Assembly (NCBI RefSeq): GCF_030125375.1
Contig: NZ_JASJUU010000001.1
Span: 1,562,971 to 1,626,970 of the forward strand
Reading direction: 5' to 3'
From: Pseudoalteromonas umbrosa
GTDB taxonomy: Bacteria > Pseudomonadota > Gammaproteobacteria > Enterobacterales > Alteromonadaceae
Length of the DNA stretch: 64,000 nt
The notes under the pieces were generated by a model. The model did no database searches, was not told the DNA's origin, and was given only the letters and a program-made list of their open reading frames with translations. Shown piece by piece: positions 18,880-29,437 of this stretch. The position numbers and the translations under genes are program-made. The first letter of the stretch is position 1; each line of letters opens with the position of its first letter.

Positions 18880-20313
18880 TTAACTTATAGCACTGCGCTT
18901 TGAGAGATTTAATTGCTCACGCTGAGATACACAATAAACCAACAACCCTAAGCCTAATACAACATTGGCAAGAGCTAGCCCCCAAACAATCCCAACAAAA
19001 CCAGCTGTATACGAACCCAAAAATGCAAACGGGATAGACAAGCCAAATAACCTAACAATGCTGACATTAAGTGCGGCCACACTCCGCCCTGTGGCATTAC
19101 AACAACTGACATATAGCATGGCTACGGCCAGTGCAATATAAGACAAAGGCAAAACAGTCAAAGCTAGCTCAATTGAACTACTGACAAATGTTTGTTTACA
19201 AAACCCCACACCCAATAAATCTGCTGCACTAAAAAGTACAACAGAGACAACAACCTGCCACGCAATACAGACAAGAATAGATAACTTAATGCCACGCCTA
19301 ACTCGTAACGACTTTTTCGCCTCCCAATTTTGACCAACAAAAATAGGTAAAGAAGTCGTGAGTACCATAGGCAATAGCAATGCCAGAGGCTCTAGGCGCA
19401 TCACGACACCATATGCTGCAACCGCATCACTGCCTTGTGAAGCGACAATTGCCATCAATACCGATTGTGCAATAGGTGTCAATAATTGCATCGACGCGAT
19501 TGGAACTAACAGGCGCGTTAAACAACGAAATCCTTGACGGCTTTGTACCGATAACAAACTAATTTTGATTGAAATATTTTCTCTGACGATCAAAAGATAC
19601 AAAGCCCAGATGCAACCAATAAATGCTGCAAACAAGTGCGCTATTCCCAGCTTTTCTAGGCCAGTTAACGCCATATTAGATGTAGCCCAAGGAGAGAAGA
19701 GCGCTGCACTTACAGCAATTTGAGTTGATGAAAATACAATCAACAACTGTGCTGCAGCGCGCATATTACCGAACGCCCGTAAAACCCCAAAAATGACCAT
19801 AACAAGGAAAAAGAACACCACAGCACCCAAACGATACTGCATATAGCTTTTAAGGGATGCCCACACATCATCTCGTTGAGCAAAATCTGAAAAGCCGAGT
19901 ATGTTCAATATTGGTAACAAGTTTAACCAAATACACAACGCCAATATAGCACCGACAAGGACGGTAAATATCAAGCTCACCGCAGCAAGTTCTTCAACTT
20001 GGTGTGCTTGTGTTAAACGAGTCGCGACAACAATACCAAGCCCAATTGCAAAAGCAAACAAAGTCGCTTGAATAGGAAGTGTATAACTCATTGCTGTTAG
20101 CTCTTCCACACCTAACCGAGATGCGAAATATAGCTCAATGAGATCTGCGCTAAACAGCGCCAAAATAGCAAAGAGCATAGGCATCGTTAGCTGCTTTAGT
20201 ACTGCACTGGTTGATCCTGTTAATATCCAACGCTTTTTGACTGCCCTTGCACGTTGCTTAGTACAAGACTGATTAGGTACTTTATTAAAACCCTGTGATT
20301 GAACACTTGTCAT
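18880..20313 (-). CDS. MATE-family efflux transporter
   Basis: Inner-membrane multidrug/organic cation antiporter, 477 residues with about twelve hydrophobic segments in two similar halves (for example QATLFAFAIGLGIVVATR and MRLEPLALLLPMVLTTSL). After a polar N-terminus of about 35 residues comes LTMPMLFAILALFSADLIELYFASRLG, the usual first MATE helix with its acidic residue. It is transcribed towards the serine hydrolase, 69 bases upstream of that gene, and may share its transcript. The substrate is unknown. Confidence 0.9.
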   Translation of the reverse strand: MTSVQSQGFNKVPNQSCTKQRARAVKKRWILTGSTSAVLKQLTMPMLFAILALFSADLIELYFASRLGVEELTAMSYTLPIQATLFAFAIGLGIVVATRLTQAHQVEELAAVSLIFTVLVGAILALCIWLNLLPILNILGFSDFAQRDDVWASLKSYMQYRLGAVVFFFLVMVIFGVLRAFGNMRAAAQLLIVFSSTQIAVSAALFSPWATSNMALTGLEKLGIAHLFAAFIGCIWALYLLIVRENISIKISLLSVQSRQGFRCLTRLLVPIASMQLLTPIAQSVLMAIVASQGSDAVAAYGVVMRLEPLALLLPMVLTTSLPIFVGQNWEAKKSLRVRRGIKLSILVCIAWQVVVSVVLFSAADLLGVGFCKQTFVSSSIELALTVLPLSYIALAVAMLYVSCCNATGRSVAALNVSIVRLFGLSIPFAFLGSYTAGFVGIVWGLALANVVLGLGLLVYCVSQREQLNLSKRSAIS

Positions 20314-20580
20314 AACCTGTGATCAACTCCTTGCTTCTTTTTCTTTATTACGAAAGTCTCTAACGCTCTTAATGCAACCACTTTATAGAGCAGTATGCTC
20401 ACTAATTATCAAGACATAAAATTCCCATCATAGTTCCCAACAAGGTTCAAAACTCGACCAAGTAGCAAAGAATCAAGATAAAGTCCCACCTCCAGCAACT
20501 AGCAAATTAAACTAGCTACTTTCCTGAAAACTCAAAAAGCATCATACTAACTATGTGAGCAAAGCATTAAGTAGTAAATT

Positions 20581-20790
20581 ATGACCAAAAACCCTGTAGC
20601 CCCCTCAGAACAGCCCACTTCGCCTTGTATTCGAAACTGCTGCCTTGATAGCCAAGATATCTGTATTGGATGTTTAAGAAGCATTGATGAAATTGTTGGT
20701 TGGAGCACCAAAAGCATTGGAGAAAAGCAAGAGATTTTGGCTAGATGCGAAGTAAGAAAAAAACAGAGGCTCAACACAAGAAACATTTGA
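20581..20790 (+). CDS. DUF1289 domain protein
   Basis: A 69-residue protein whose middle matches the DUF1289 pattern: SPCIRNCCLDSQDICIGC followed by RSIDEIVGWS. The four conserved cysteines suggest metal or Fe-S binding, but no function is established for the family. The start is the ATG at 20581, with no strong ribosome site. It is a lone gene in a low-GC stretch. Confidence 0.85.
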   Translation: MTKNPVAPSEQPTSPCIRNCCLDSQDICIGCLRSIDEIVGWSTKSIGEKQEILARCEVRKKQRLNTRNI

Positions 20791-20885
20791 GGCAGAGTGT
20801 TTCTCTCATAATTTGATATCGGGTAGCTTGCATACACCTTCTCAGTTGATGTTTTAATGTGTAGATATTATGCACTTAATAAAAT

Positions 20886-21170
20886 TCAATCAGGTAGTAT
20901 AAAGCAAAAATTAATAACAAAATATACTATAAAGTATATTAAATAACATAAAACTATTAAGAGTAAACTTACTTCAAGTTTACTCTTCAAAACGCACCTT
21001 GATGTAAACCTAGTAACCAAAACGTAAATACCCTGCTTGTCAAATTGGTTATTTATCAACATCCGACAAGCCGGTATAATAATAAGAGCGAAAAGAATAA
21101 GTATGACAAATAATGTTATATGATATTCAAAGAAAGACTGCGCTTCTATTGACTTCATTCTCGCACACAT
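20886..21170 (-). CDS. Possible small two-helix membrane protein
   Basis: A 94-residue reading frame with two strong hydrophobic segments (TLFVILILFALIIIPAC and LLLIVLCYLIYFIVYFVINF) separated by a polar, basic loop. The ATG at 21170 has AGTAGGT just upstream. The surrounding DNA is very AT-rich, which makes hydrophobic frames likely by chance, so confidence is moderate. It lies 63 bases downstream of a short peptide gene on the same strand and could be its partner. No family recognised. Confidence 0.45.
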   Translation of the reverse strand: MCARMKSIEAQSFFEYHITLFVILILFALIIIPACRMLINNQFDKQGIYVLVTRFTSRCVLKSKLEVSLLLIVLCYLIYFIVYFVINFCFILPD

Positions 21171-21233
21171 ATTACCTACTTTACATTTACACCAAAAATC
21201 AAAAAATTACAGCAAAAGGGGAACCAAATTTAA

Positions 21234-21362
21234 TCAATCTGATTTTTCTGTTTTGTCATCTTCTTTTGGTTTATCTGGTCTCTCATCTGGCAACCAGCCT
21301 GCTCCTCGGCCTCCAAAAACGTGCTTTAATAAACTTTTTGGTATAACGCTCTGACCTGGCAT
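21234..21362 (-). CDS. Short peptide with a double-glycine-like motif (42 aa)
   Basis: A 42-residue frame with a near-perfect ribosome site: GGAG, six bases, then ATG. The peptide has a basic-hydrophobic N-terminal part, KSLLKHVFGG, resembling a double-glycine leader end, then RGAGWLPDERPDKP and a highly charged tail. It has no cysteine. This pattern resembles short peptide precursors rather than a structural protein. The next gene on the strand encodes a possible membrane protein. Expression and processing are inference; no exporter is nearby. Confidence 0.5.
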   Translation of the reverse strand: MPGQSVIPKSLLKHVFGGRGAGWLPDERPDKPKEDDKTEKSD

Positions 21363-21507
21363 CTACTACTCCAATCGATATAAAAAATAAAAGAACTATA
21401 AAATAATTTATAGATATAAAACAAAATATCAAACTGCCATTTTATTTACAATAAATGAATATAAAAACCTTTTATTTTTATATAAAAATGAAGTAAAGCA
21501 TTAGAAA

Positions 21508-22629
21508 TTAATCAATTAACTTGTCTAATTTAATAAAAAAGTCGTTGAACGTAGCAGACATATCTTCAGAGTGTTCTTGAATTTGTTGCAGGTCGTCTTT
21601 AGCACTGTCTAACGTTTCTCTTAAAGTCTGCTCTTGGGCATCACTTACACCAAACGACATCATTGAGTCTTCTACATCAAAAATAAGCCGCTCAACTAAC
21701 TCTTGACATGCATTGTGGTAATTTTTAAACACTTGCTCTATGTCTTCTAAGTCCCTGCTTGCAACCTGACTTAACTCTCTCAGCCCTTTGTTTTTGGCTT
21801 GGATTGCTTTGATGTTAGTTTCTAGGCTTTTTAGTCTTGCATCAGCGCCTCTAACAACTAAAGCTAAAATATCATTAAACCGCCCGTATTTTTCCTCATC
21901 ATCAATAGGCATATTTTTGATTAACAACGAACAGTAAGCACTGTTAAAAAAGCTTCGCTTTTCAATATTGATAACAGTCTTGCTGTCCCTGCCTTTTCGA
22001 AGTAATTCACTCTCTAGTGGGTTAATCGCACCGCAATTGCTAAAATCGCGAAACTCACCTAATAACCCAAGCTGAACAGACGCGTGTAAGTGTAGGTTTT
22101 GACAAGTTGCCAATATCGCATTCGATAAATCCGAAAGAGTGTTACATTGATAAGAACTCTCTATAAACTCTAAACACAAACCTAGTTCACTGCAGCTAGT
22201 AATAGCCGTCATGGTTACTTCTTCAGCAGCTTCACAATTAACTTTTAAGGTATCTATCTCACAACTATATTTGACTAAACGGTCGATACGAAAGCTCAAT
22301 TCTTCTACATCGAAGGGCTTGGTAATGTAATCATCGCCACCAGCTTTAAACCCTTCTAACTTATCTTCAATGTCATCTTTGGAAGACACGAACAAGACTG
22401 GTGTTTGCGCATTTTGTGGTGCCAGCCTTATGGCCTTACACACTTCATAGCCATTCATACCAGGCATTACCACATCCAACAAAATCGCATCATATTTTCG
22501 CTCACCAAATAAGGCTAATGCCTCTTCTCCGTTATAAGCCGAAAAATACTCATGGGATTCACCTAACATTGTTTTTGCAATGTCATGATTTACTTCATCA
22601 TCATCGATTAACAAAATTGAGTACGACAT
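21508..22629 (-). CDS. Response regulator with receiver domain and uncharacterised C-terminal half
   Basis: A 373-residue protein. Residues 1-125 are a REC domain: acidic pocket DDDE at 9-12, phosphoacceptor Asp52 in LLDVVMPG, SS at the Thr/Ser position and the Lys in ITKPF. The remaining 250 residues contain no DNA-binding, HD-GYP or GGDEF domain that I recognise. They show a middle alpha/beta part and a helical, heptad-like end (RLKSLETNIKAIQAKNKGL onward), so the output is probably protein-protein contact. It lies 14 bases downstream of the HD-GYP regulator on the same strand and is probably co-transcribed with it. Confidence 0.87.
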   Translation of the reverse strand: MSYSILLIDDDEVNHDIAKTMLGESHEYFSAYNGEEALALFGERKYDAILLDVVMPGMNGYEVCKAIRLAPQNAQTPVLFVSSKDDIEDKLEGFKAGGDDYITKPFDVEELSFRIDRLVKYSCEIDTLKVNCEAAEEVTMTAITSCSELGLCLEFIESSYQCNTLSDLSNAILATCQNLHLHASVQLGLLGEFRDFSNCGAINPLESELLRKGRDSKTVINIEKRSFFNSAYCSLLIKNMPIDDEEKYGRFNDILALVVRGADARLKSLETNIKAIQAKNKGLRELSQVASRDLEDIEQVFKNYHNACQELVERLIFDVEDSMMSFGVSDAQEQTLRETLDSAKDDLQQIQEHSEDMSATFNDFFIKLDKLID

Positions 22630-22643
22630 ACGTCCCCCAAAAA

Positions 22644-23723
22644 CTAATCTCGATACTGCTGAGAAATGTCAAAAAACAAACTTTCTTTTGCCAAGAATTC
22701 ATCTAATAATTCCGGATCAAAATGACTCGCTCGCCCTTCTCGCATAATTGCAATGGCCTTATCATGCTCCATCGCGTCTTTATAAACACGACGACTTATC
22801 AAAGCATCATAAACATCAGCTATGGCCATCATACGCGCACTAAGTGGGATCTCTTCCCCTTTAAGTCCTTTCGGATAGCCTGAACCATCCCATTTCTCAT
22901 GATGATAATGAGAAATCTCTTTTGCTGTTTGTAAAAAGCTATCCGTTTGCCCTAACGCCGACTCGGCTGTTTCAATAGCATTACGGCCATATACAGTATG
23001 GCTTTTCATTATTTCAAACTCATCAGCGGTCAACTTTCCGGGCTTTAGCAAAACGTTATCGGGGATCCCCACCTTGCCGATATCATGCAGTGGTGCTGAC
23101 TTGTAAAAGTTATTGATTACTTCTGGTGTTAAGATCTCTTTATACTTTTCTTTTTCGCATAAAATCGTTGCAAGTAGCTTCACATAGAGTTGTGTTCTGC
23201 GAATATGGTTGCCCGTTTCTTGATCGCGCGTTTCAGCAAGACTCGCCATGGCTTGTATTGTCACGTCCTGTAAACGTGACATTTGCTCAGTGCGCTTTTG
23301 AACCTCTTCTTCCAAATAATCATTTTTGTTCTTTAAAATATCTTTGGATTCTTTATTTAATAAATGGGTATTGAGTCGAGCTAATAAGATAGGGGGGCTG
23401 ATGGGTTTGTTAATATAATCACACGCACCGAGCAAAAAGCCTTTCTCTTCATCTTCTACACTGGTTTTTGCAGTCAGGAAAATAACCGGGATTTCTTGAT
23501 GCACTTCATGAGATTTTAGGTACTTAATGACCTCATACCCATTCATCTCTGGCATCACTACGTCGAGCAGAATAATATCAACATGGTTTTTCTCAACCAC
23601 TGAAATCGCAGCTTCACCGCTTTTTACTGCCAAAACACGATACTTGTCTTTAATAATTTCAGTCATGAAAGCGAGGTTTTCCTTCACATCGTCCACTACT
23701 AACACCGTTTTGAGCTGATCCAT
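22644..23723 (-). CDS. Response regulator with HD-GYP domain (cyclic-di-GMP phosphodiesterase)
   Basis: A 359-residue two-component output protein. Residues 1-120 are a receiver with Asp54 in LLDVVMPEMNG. A coiled linker (LEEEVQKRTEQMSRLQD) leads to an HD-GYP domain at about 155-350. Its metal and catalytic signatures are complete: HDIGK (His213-Asp214), SHTVYGRNAI, HYHHEKWDGSGYP (GYP at 282-284) and IADVYDAL. Such enzymes cut cyclic-di-GMP when the receiver is phosphorylated. I chose the ATG at 23723; a GTG 13 codons earlier is possible. It diverges from the hybrid kinase, 91 bases away, which is the likely phosphodonor. Confidence 0.93.
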   Translation of the reverse strand: MDQLKTVLVVDDVKENLAFMTEIIKDKYRVLAVKSGEAAISVVEKNHVDIILLDVVMPEMNGYEVIKYLKSHEVHQEIPVIFLTAKTSVEDEEKGFLLGACDYINKPISPPILLARLNTHLLNKESKDILKNKNDYLEEEVQKRTEQMSRLQDVTIQAMASLAETRDQETGNHIRRTQLYVKLLATILCEKEKYKEILTPEVINNFYKSAPLHDIGKVGIPDNVLLKPGKLTADEFEIMKSHTVYGRNAIETAESALGQTDSFLQTAKEISHYHHEKWDGSGYPKGLKGEEIPLSARMMAIADVYDALISRRVYKDAMEHDKAIAIMREGRASHFDPELLDEFLAKESLFFDISQQYRD

Positions 23724-23814
23724 AGTTTCTTCTATATGTTTTGTTGCACAATTGTTCACCACACAAAAAATATAGGTCTATTATTACTGAAACGCCAAGC
23801 ACGGACTGGATTAG

Positions 23815-26800
23815 ATGAAAAGTTTACGAGTCAGCTTCTTTATCACCTTCTCAATAATGCTGTTGGTCAGTATTGGGATCGGGTTGATGTCTCATTATGT
23901 GCGCATCGAGGTTAATGCGCTATCTGACAAGCAAACACAGTTGTTTAAGCTTACTGAGTTATCCCATGAACTAAAGCTCAGCTCAGACAATCTCACAAAC
24001 TTTGCCAGAGCTTACGCCGTCACCGGCAACGAAAAATGGCAAAAGCTATTTAGTTACACGCTGTTAGTGCGCGATGGAAAAGTCCATGCAGAAAACGCAA
24101 ATACCTATGATTATTGGGATAGCCTAGCTGCGCCTCATTCAAGCATACCTGAGTTTGAGAGAGTAAATGATGGCCACAATATCATTGAGCGCTTTCAGCA
24201 ACTTGGTGCACAAGATTTTGAATTACTGCAAATGCAAAATGCGCTTTCAACCTCTAATTCGCTGGTCAGTTTAGAGCGCCGTGCATTTAATGCAATTGAA
24301 GGCATACACAAAGACACTTATGGCAACTGGGTTAAAGACTCAGATCCTGATTTAATCAGCGCTCAAAAAATTCTATTTAGCGACAACTATTTAGTGGAAA
24401 AATCTAAGATTATGTCGGCCATAGGAGAGGCGCATCGAGCCATAACATCCAGATTAAATGCTGAATTAGCCAGTCATCAAAATAGTCTAAATACCGCATA
24501 TATGCTGAGGAATGTGTTTAACCTTATTTTACTTATCAATATCGCTTTGTCTTTTTACCTACTTTGGAAATTATATATTAACCCCGTTGCGTCAATCCAA
24601 AAGCAAGTCGTCAGTAATGTTGAGCAGGGCAATTACAATTTCACATTGGATGAAACCGTCAAAGGTGACCTTTCCGATTTATCTAAATCAATGAATAAAT
24701 TACTCAACGACTTGTCGGAGCAACTCGAATTCAACACCATCATGAAAGACTTTGGCCTAGCCCTTCGCGGAAAGAAAAATCCGAACGAGCTAGGAGAAGA
24801 ATTACTACAGTTTTTAGAACAGCGTTTATCTGTACCCTTACTCGGTTTATATGTTTTTGAAGAGCAAAAAGTCCTTACGCGTGTCGCAGGGACTGGCTAC
24901 AGCAGTAACTGCGCGAGAACTTACAGTAATTATGACTCCATTCATTTTCATGTTTTAAGTACGCAAAAGCCCTATTCCATGAAGTTTGAACAGGAGCAAT
25001 ATGCGATTGAGCTCAATGGCGAAAAACTCTCTATTAGCGAACTCTACTACTTTCCATTGGTCGTCAGTAACGACAGTATTGGTTTACTTGAACTGGGTAG
25101 TCTCGTAGAACTCACCGATCAAGATTACAAGTGGATAAAATCGGTAATAAATGATTTAGCGGTCAGTTTGCAGTTAACACAAAATATTGATTTACAATCA
25201 AAAGCTGAAAAGCGCATCGTCGAACAACTTGAACTGAATAAAAAAATTCTCGACGCCATACCCAGTCCCATGTATTACAAAAATAGCTCAGGTAATTATT
25301 TAGGCGTAAACAGTGTGTTTCACCAATACTTCGGTACTTTTGATGCTGATGTACTAGATGCCACGGCTGAAGATATTTTTAATTATGAAATTGCACAAGT
25401 GTTCGAGCAATCTCACCAAGACCTTATTGATGGAAAATCTAATCAACACTATGAAATAAAAATTGAAAACTCCGAGGGTGAACCTCGTAATTTTATAGTG
25501 TATGAAGCCGTATTTACCAATGCCGAAAACCAACTCGCAGGCGTTGTTGGTCTGCTGCTTGATGTGACTGAACGTAAGCAAATGGAGCTAGAACTCAGAT
25601 TGGCAAAAGATAAAGCCGACGAAATGAGTACAGCTAAGGGCGAGTTTTTAGCGAACATGAGCCATGAAATTCGCACTCCCATGAATGCCATTATCGGTAT
25701 GAGTCACTTAGCTTTAAGGACAGAACTCACAAGCCAACAATCAGGCTATATCAACAAAATTGATCAAGCTGCTAAGAGCTTGCTTGGGATTATTAACGAT
25801 ATTCTAGATTTTTCAAAAATCGAGTCAGGCAAACTTGAAGTAGAAAACATTGATTTCTCGCTTCAAGAAGTCATGGATAATGTGGTCAATATCAATGTCA
25901 TTCGAATGCAAGAAAAAGGCTTGGAAATGTTACTAGATATTGCCCCTGACGTCCCTATTAGTCTAGTCGGGGACCCGCTTAGACTCGGCCAAATCCTAAT
26001 TAACTTATGCGGCAATGCAATTAAATTTACTGAGCGAGGAGAAATCACCATCTCGGTCAACGCTGTCGCCCAAGAAAATGAGCAAACAACGTTAAAATTT
26101 ACCGTCAAAGATACTGGGATCGGCATGTCTCAAGAGCAACAAAACAAGTTGTTTAAGGCGTTTTCACAAGCCGATGGCTCGATCACACGAAAATATGGCG
26201 GAACTGGTCTAGGTTTGAGTATCTCTAAAAAGTTAGTTGAACTCATGGGCGGAGAAATAGGCGTAAATAGCGAAAAAGGTCAAGGCTCAGAGTTCTTTTT
26301 CACTGTGCGCTGTGGTCTGCAATCCGCAAAATTGACCAATGTAATTTGCCCTGACAGCCAACTCGCTGGCAAGCATGTATTAGTCGTTGACGATAACGAA
26401 AGCGCCCGTGCTATTTTGACAAACTTACTTAAAGCAATGAAGTTCCAAGTGACCTGTGCCGCAAGTGGTTCCGGTGCCATCGAACTGGTGCAAGGCAGCG
26501 ACTTTGACATCATTTTTATGGACTGGAAAATGCCGAATATGAGCGGCATAGATGCTATTTTGCATATTCGCTCCCTAGAGCTACCAAAAGAACCAAAATA
26601 CGTGCTTGTCACAGCCTATGGCACAGATATTGGCATGAACTCTGAAATCCATGATTTAATCGATGCCATTATATTAAAGCCCGTCAATGCATCTGTGCTA
26701 CTTGACGCGATTATGGAGTCATTCAACCTCTCAGAACAGTCAAATAGTTTGAGTAACTCAGAGCAAGTAAATCAAATTACACCAACTTTTGAGCAACAAA

Positions 26801-27816
26801 AAGTGCTGCTAGTTGAAGATAACAGCACAAATCAAGAAATTGCGAACGAAATGCTGAGCTCTTTAAACCTCAATGTGACGATTGCGGATAACGGCCAAAT
26901 TGCTGTAGAAATGGTACAAAAACATGCTTTTGACATCGTCTTAATGGATATTCAAATGCCTGTCATGGATGGCTATACAGCAACTAAAAATATACGTGAA
27001 CTAAGTCAGTATAAAGCACTTCCTATTGTCGCTATGACGGCAAATGTAATGAAGGAAGATTTACAAAAATGCGAAGCCGCTGGCATGAATGGGCATATAG
27101 GTAAACCCATCAACTTCAATCAAATGGCCCAAACCCTCCACAGCCACTTATATAAAACACAAGGTTCAACTGACCACCAGCCACCTGTGATCAACCATCC
27201 CCCCAGCGAAATAAAAGACACTAACGCTACGAAAGAGACTGAACTTGAGGGTGTAGACATTCAGCGTGCGATAAAGCGCTTAGGCGGTAATGAAAAAGCG
27301 TTTTGGAGTATCATCAAAAAGTTTGCCAGAAATCAGATTGAAGAAACTATCAACCTAAATCAAGCGCTTGTCATCGGCGATTTAGAACATGCTGAGCGTA
27401 TCGCACATTCGTTGAAAGGCGCCAGCGCAAACTTATGTATCGATAACCTATCAAAACAAGCATCTGATATTGAACACGCCATTGCAAACCAGCAAAAAGT
27501 TGAACCGCAAGCCGTTGAAATACTGACAGATTACCTCAGAGGTTTACACAAACAATTAGGTGAATTACAAAGTGAAGAAGCTCCACCGCCACCATCATCA
27601 AACGTGGTAAGCCTAACTGTGACACGAGATGATTTCCTTGAGCTAGAGGAACTTTTGCTCAGTTGTGACACACAGTCAGTCGAAAAAGCTTATGAGCTCA
27701 AAGAGCATCATAAAATCAACGAAGCAACATGCTCGCAGCTAATTGAGCTTATTGAAGACTTTGAATTCGACCAAGCTAGAGAAGTGATAGCAAAACTGTT
27801 AGAGCAATCAGCATAA
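23815..27816 (+). CDS. Hybrid sensor histidine kinase with two receivers and an HPt domain
   Basis: Inner-membrane phosphorelay kinase of 1333 residues. Order: TM1 (about 7-27), periplasmic helical sensor (28-230), TM2 (about 236-256), HAMP-like linker, GAF-like region (about 320-460), PAS (about 475-590), HisKA with phosphorylated His617 in [10 protein letters not shown], ATPase domain (N-box near 731, [14 protein letters not shown] near 794), receiver 1 with Asp903, receiver 2 with Asp1045, HPt with His1198 in AHSLKGAS, and a helical tail of about 90 residues. It is divergent from the two regulator genes and probably feeds them. The signal is unknown. A clear terminator follows. Confidence 0.95.
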   Translation: MKSLRVSFFITFSIMLLVSIGIGLMSHYVRIEVNALSDKQTQLFKLTELSHELKLSSDNLTNFARAYAVTGNEKWQKLFSYTLLVRDGKVHAENANTYDYWDSLAAPHSSIPEFERVNDGHNIIERFQQLGAQDFELLQMQNALSTSNSLVSLERRAFNAIEGIHKDTYGNWVKDSDPDLISAQKILFSDNYLVEKSKIMSAIGEAHRAITSRLNAELASHQNSLNTAYMLRNVFNLILLINIALSFYLLWKLYINPVASIQKQVVSNVEQGNYNFTLDETVKGDLSDLSKSMNKLLNDLSEQLEFNTIMKDFGLALRGKKNPNELGEELLQFLEQRLSVPLLGLYVFEEQKVLTRVAGTGYSSNCARTYSNYDSIHFHVLSTQKPYSMKFEQEQYAIELNGEKLSISELYYFPLVVSNDSIGLLELGSLVELTDQDYKWIKSVINDLAVSLQLTQNIDLQSKAEKRIVEQLELNKKILDAIPSPMYYKNSSGNYLGVNSVFHQYFGTFDADVLDATAEDIFNYEIAQVFEQSHQDLIDGKSNQHYEIKIENSEGEPRNFIVYEAVFTNAENQLAGVVGLLLDVTERKQMELELRLAKDKADEMSTAKGEFLANMSHEIRTPMNAIIGMSHLALRTELTSQQSGYINKIDQAAKSLLGIINDILDFSKIESGKLEVENIDFSLQEVMDNVVNINVIRMQEKGLEMLLDIAPDVPISLVGDPLRLGQILINLCGNAIKFTERGEITISVNAVAQENEQTTLKFTVKDTGIGMSQEQQNKLFKAFSQADGSITRKYGGTGLGLSISKKLVELMGGEIGVNSEKGQGSEFFFTVRCGLQSAKLTNVICPDSQLAGKHVLVVDDNESARAILTNLLKAMKFQVTCAASGSGAIELVQGSDFDIIFMDWKMPNMSGIDAILHIRSLELPKEPKYVLVTAYGTDIGMNSEIHDLIDAIILKPVNASVLLDAIMESFNLSEQSNSLSNSEQVNQITPTFEQQKVLLVEDNSTNQEIANEMLSSLNLNVTIADNGQIAVEMVQKHAFDIVLMDIQMPVMDGYTATKNIRELSQYKALPIVAMTANVMKEDLQKCEAAGMNGHIGKPINFNQMAQTLHSHLYKTQGSTDHQPPVINHPPSEIKDTNATKETELEGVDIQRAIKRLGGNEKAFWSIIKKFARNQIEETINLNQALVIGDLEHAERIAHSLKGASANLCIDNLSKQASDIEHAIANQQKVEPQAVEILTDYLRGLHKQLGELQSEEAPPPPSSNVVSLTVTRDDFLELEELLLSCDTQSVEKAYELKEHHKINEATCSQLIELIEDFEFDQAREVIAKLLEQSA

Positions 27817-27840
27817 CAATCGTAATGTATCTAGTTTTAT

Positions 27841-27870
27841 AAAACAGTGTATCTTCTCACACTGTTTTGG
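27841..27870 (+). terminator. Intrinsic terminator after the hybrid kinase gene
   Basis: AAAACAGTGT (27841-27850) pairs with ACACTGTTTT (27859-27868) across an 8-base loop, 25 bases after the stop; the stem's own 3' arm supplies the T-run. Confidence 0.8.
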
Positions 27871-27916
27871 TGGTGTTATAGCTGATTGGATTCGCTTTAT
27901 ACTCATATACTCTTAG

Positions 27917-28405
27917 TTAGTTAGCTGGACTGCGGTACACATTATTGCAAATATCATGGCCTGCAAATTGAAAACTTATCTCGCCAATTTTTTCAAACCT
28001 TAATCGTTGATAAAATACGTTTGAATCATTCTCAACCCAAGTATATAGCCAGTATCTATCCCCATAACGCTTTGACAACTCGTCTAGTAATTGTCTACCA
28101 ATACCCTGCCCTTGAAATCCACTGTGAACATACAATTTTTCAACTTCAAACCCGTTATCTTTGTCTTGATAATGTGAGGTGAAGTTAATCAACAAAAAGC
28201 CCAAAACTGCACTATCGCGCTCGTAAACCAATAGTTTGTTATCTTTATTGTTTATGATTTTTTTAAAATAATCTGGCGTAAACGTCGCCAGTGCAAAAGC
28301 AGCATACTCATCTCGCATACCATCTGTTGTGTAGGTTGTTAACCAAACCTGAAGAGCCAATGCAGTTAGACATTGCGCATCTTGTGATCTTGCTTCTCTA
28401 ATCAT
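27917..28405 (-). CDS. GNAT-family N-acetyltransferase
   Basis: A 162-residue acetyltransferase. MIREARSQDAQCLTALA is the usual first strand and helix; VEKLYVHSGFQGQGIGRQLL holds the acetyl-CoA loop (QGQGIG). The later segment WLYTWVENDSNVFYQRLRFEKIG matches family motif B. The start ATG lacks a strong ribosome site. The substrate is unknown. It is on the same strand as the peptidase-like gene upstream of it but separated by about 50 bases. Confidence 0.88.
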   Translation of the reverse strand: MIREARSQDAQCLTALALQVWLTTYTTDGMRDEYAAFALATFTPDYFKKIINNKDNKLLVYERDSAVLGFLLINFTSHYQDKDNGFEVEKLYVHSGFQGQGIGRQLLDELSKRYGDRYWLYTWVENDSNVFYQRLRFEKIGEISFQFAGHDICNNVYRSPAN

Positions 28406-28456
28406 TCTAAATTCAATTTCATTTTTAAATTAACGGCATGAATACCACATTAGTCA

Positions 28457-29437
28457 TTAGTTTGAATTATCGAGTATAACAACCTCCCCTAAAAAGCCAG
28501 CCTCTTGAACCGCCGCGTAGCTCAACGCATTTGGTCCTGCATGCATGACAGAATCTTCACCATCTAATACACCATTTCGATTTCTGTCTTTGTGCAATGC
28601 GCCTATGTGTGCAAATTGGCCATTTTTACGGTATCTAACTGCAATAAAATCACCAGGAGAGATATCTTTTCCCCATCTTAACCGAGTACTTTCACCGCTA
28701 AACTCTACTAACTTAGCCTTATGTCTCAAGTTGTTTACCAACCAAGCGACATTACGGTCAAATACCTTGCCATTGCGTTTGATTGCATTTGCCGCCATTA
28801 GTACATCCGCACAATCGACACCCAAATAGTGCTGGCTTTGATAAGGAACCGAGCCAAAAATAGCTGGCACGTTAAAAAAGCTACTTAAGATACCCAAATA
28901 ACCCTCTCCTTGTGTAAAAGAGACCCTTAAAACCTGATTATTCAGGCCTCGGTGATCGTTATTGTCTAACCCCACACTCTTAAATTTACGGCCATCTTTA
29001 TCAATCACTTCAACTTCAAACCAAAAACTCCCCACATCACTCTGATAATAAGGTGAATTAAATACGTTGTTGCGTTTTAACCAAGAGGGCGATACTAGTA
29101 TGCTTTGCTTATCATCAAACTGAGCGAGGTGTTTTTTCTGATAATGTATGTTACCGAACCCAGACCATTGATAGGGCTTTGGCTCCCAAGGGTGATTCGC
29201 ATTTTTGTAGTACTGACTCGTATCTGGAATAATTTGAAACCACTTAATATGTGCCCCTTCAGGTGCTTTCACTCTAAGCTCAACAACATCTCCCGAAGGC
29301 AACATGACAGCGCTTCTATTTTGCCAATCTTGCTCATTTTCTAATTTTGAATGTATTTCAATATGTGCACTGACACTAAAGCTGAGCAACAAGCTCAATA
29401 GGCCATTTATTAGCATACTTTGATTAAACAAACGCAT
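28457..29437 (-). CDS. Exported protein, candidate papain-fold (NlpC/P60-like) cysteine peptidase
   Basis: A 326-residue protein with a signal peptide (INGLLSLLLSFSVSA, cleaved near 24). Residues 25-180 look like beta-rich binding modules. The C-terminal third has a Cys in YLGVDCADVLMAAN, a His in RKNGQFAHIGALHKD and a Gly-Asp-rich strand pattern, which fits NlpC/P60-like or DUF1175-type amidases; Cys and His would be the catalytic pair. Beside it, DRNRNGVLDGED looks like an EF-hand-type calcium loop. The start ATG directly abuts the stop of the upstream gene (TAAATG), so the two are coupled. The peptidase call rests on motif spacing only. Confidence 0.65.
   Translation of the reverse strand: MRLFNQSMLINGLLSLLLSFSVSAHIEIHSKLENEQDWQNRSAVMLPSGDVVELRVKAPEGAHIKWFQIIPDTSQYYKNANHPWEPKPYQWSGFGNIHYQKKHLAQFDDKQSILVSPSWLKRNNVFNSPYYQSDVGSFWFEVEVIDKDGRKFKSVGLDNNDHRGLNNQVLRVSFTQGEGYLGILSSFFNVPAIFGSVPYQSQHYLGVDCADVLMAANAIKRNGKVFDRNVAWLVNNLRHKAKLVEFSGESTRLRWGKDISPGDFIAVRYRKNGQFAHIGALHKDRNRNGVLDGEDSVMHAGPNALSYAAVQEAGFLGEVVILDNSN

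Noticed and set aside
21113..21346. A 77-codon plus-strand frame opposite the short peptide gene
   Set aside because: No ribosome site; composition looks like the complement of the better-supported minus-strand genes.
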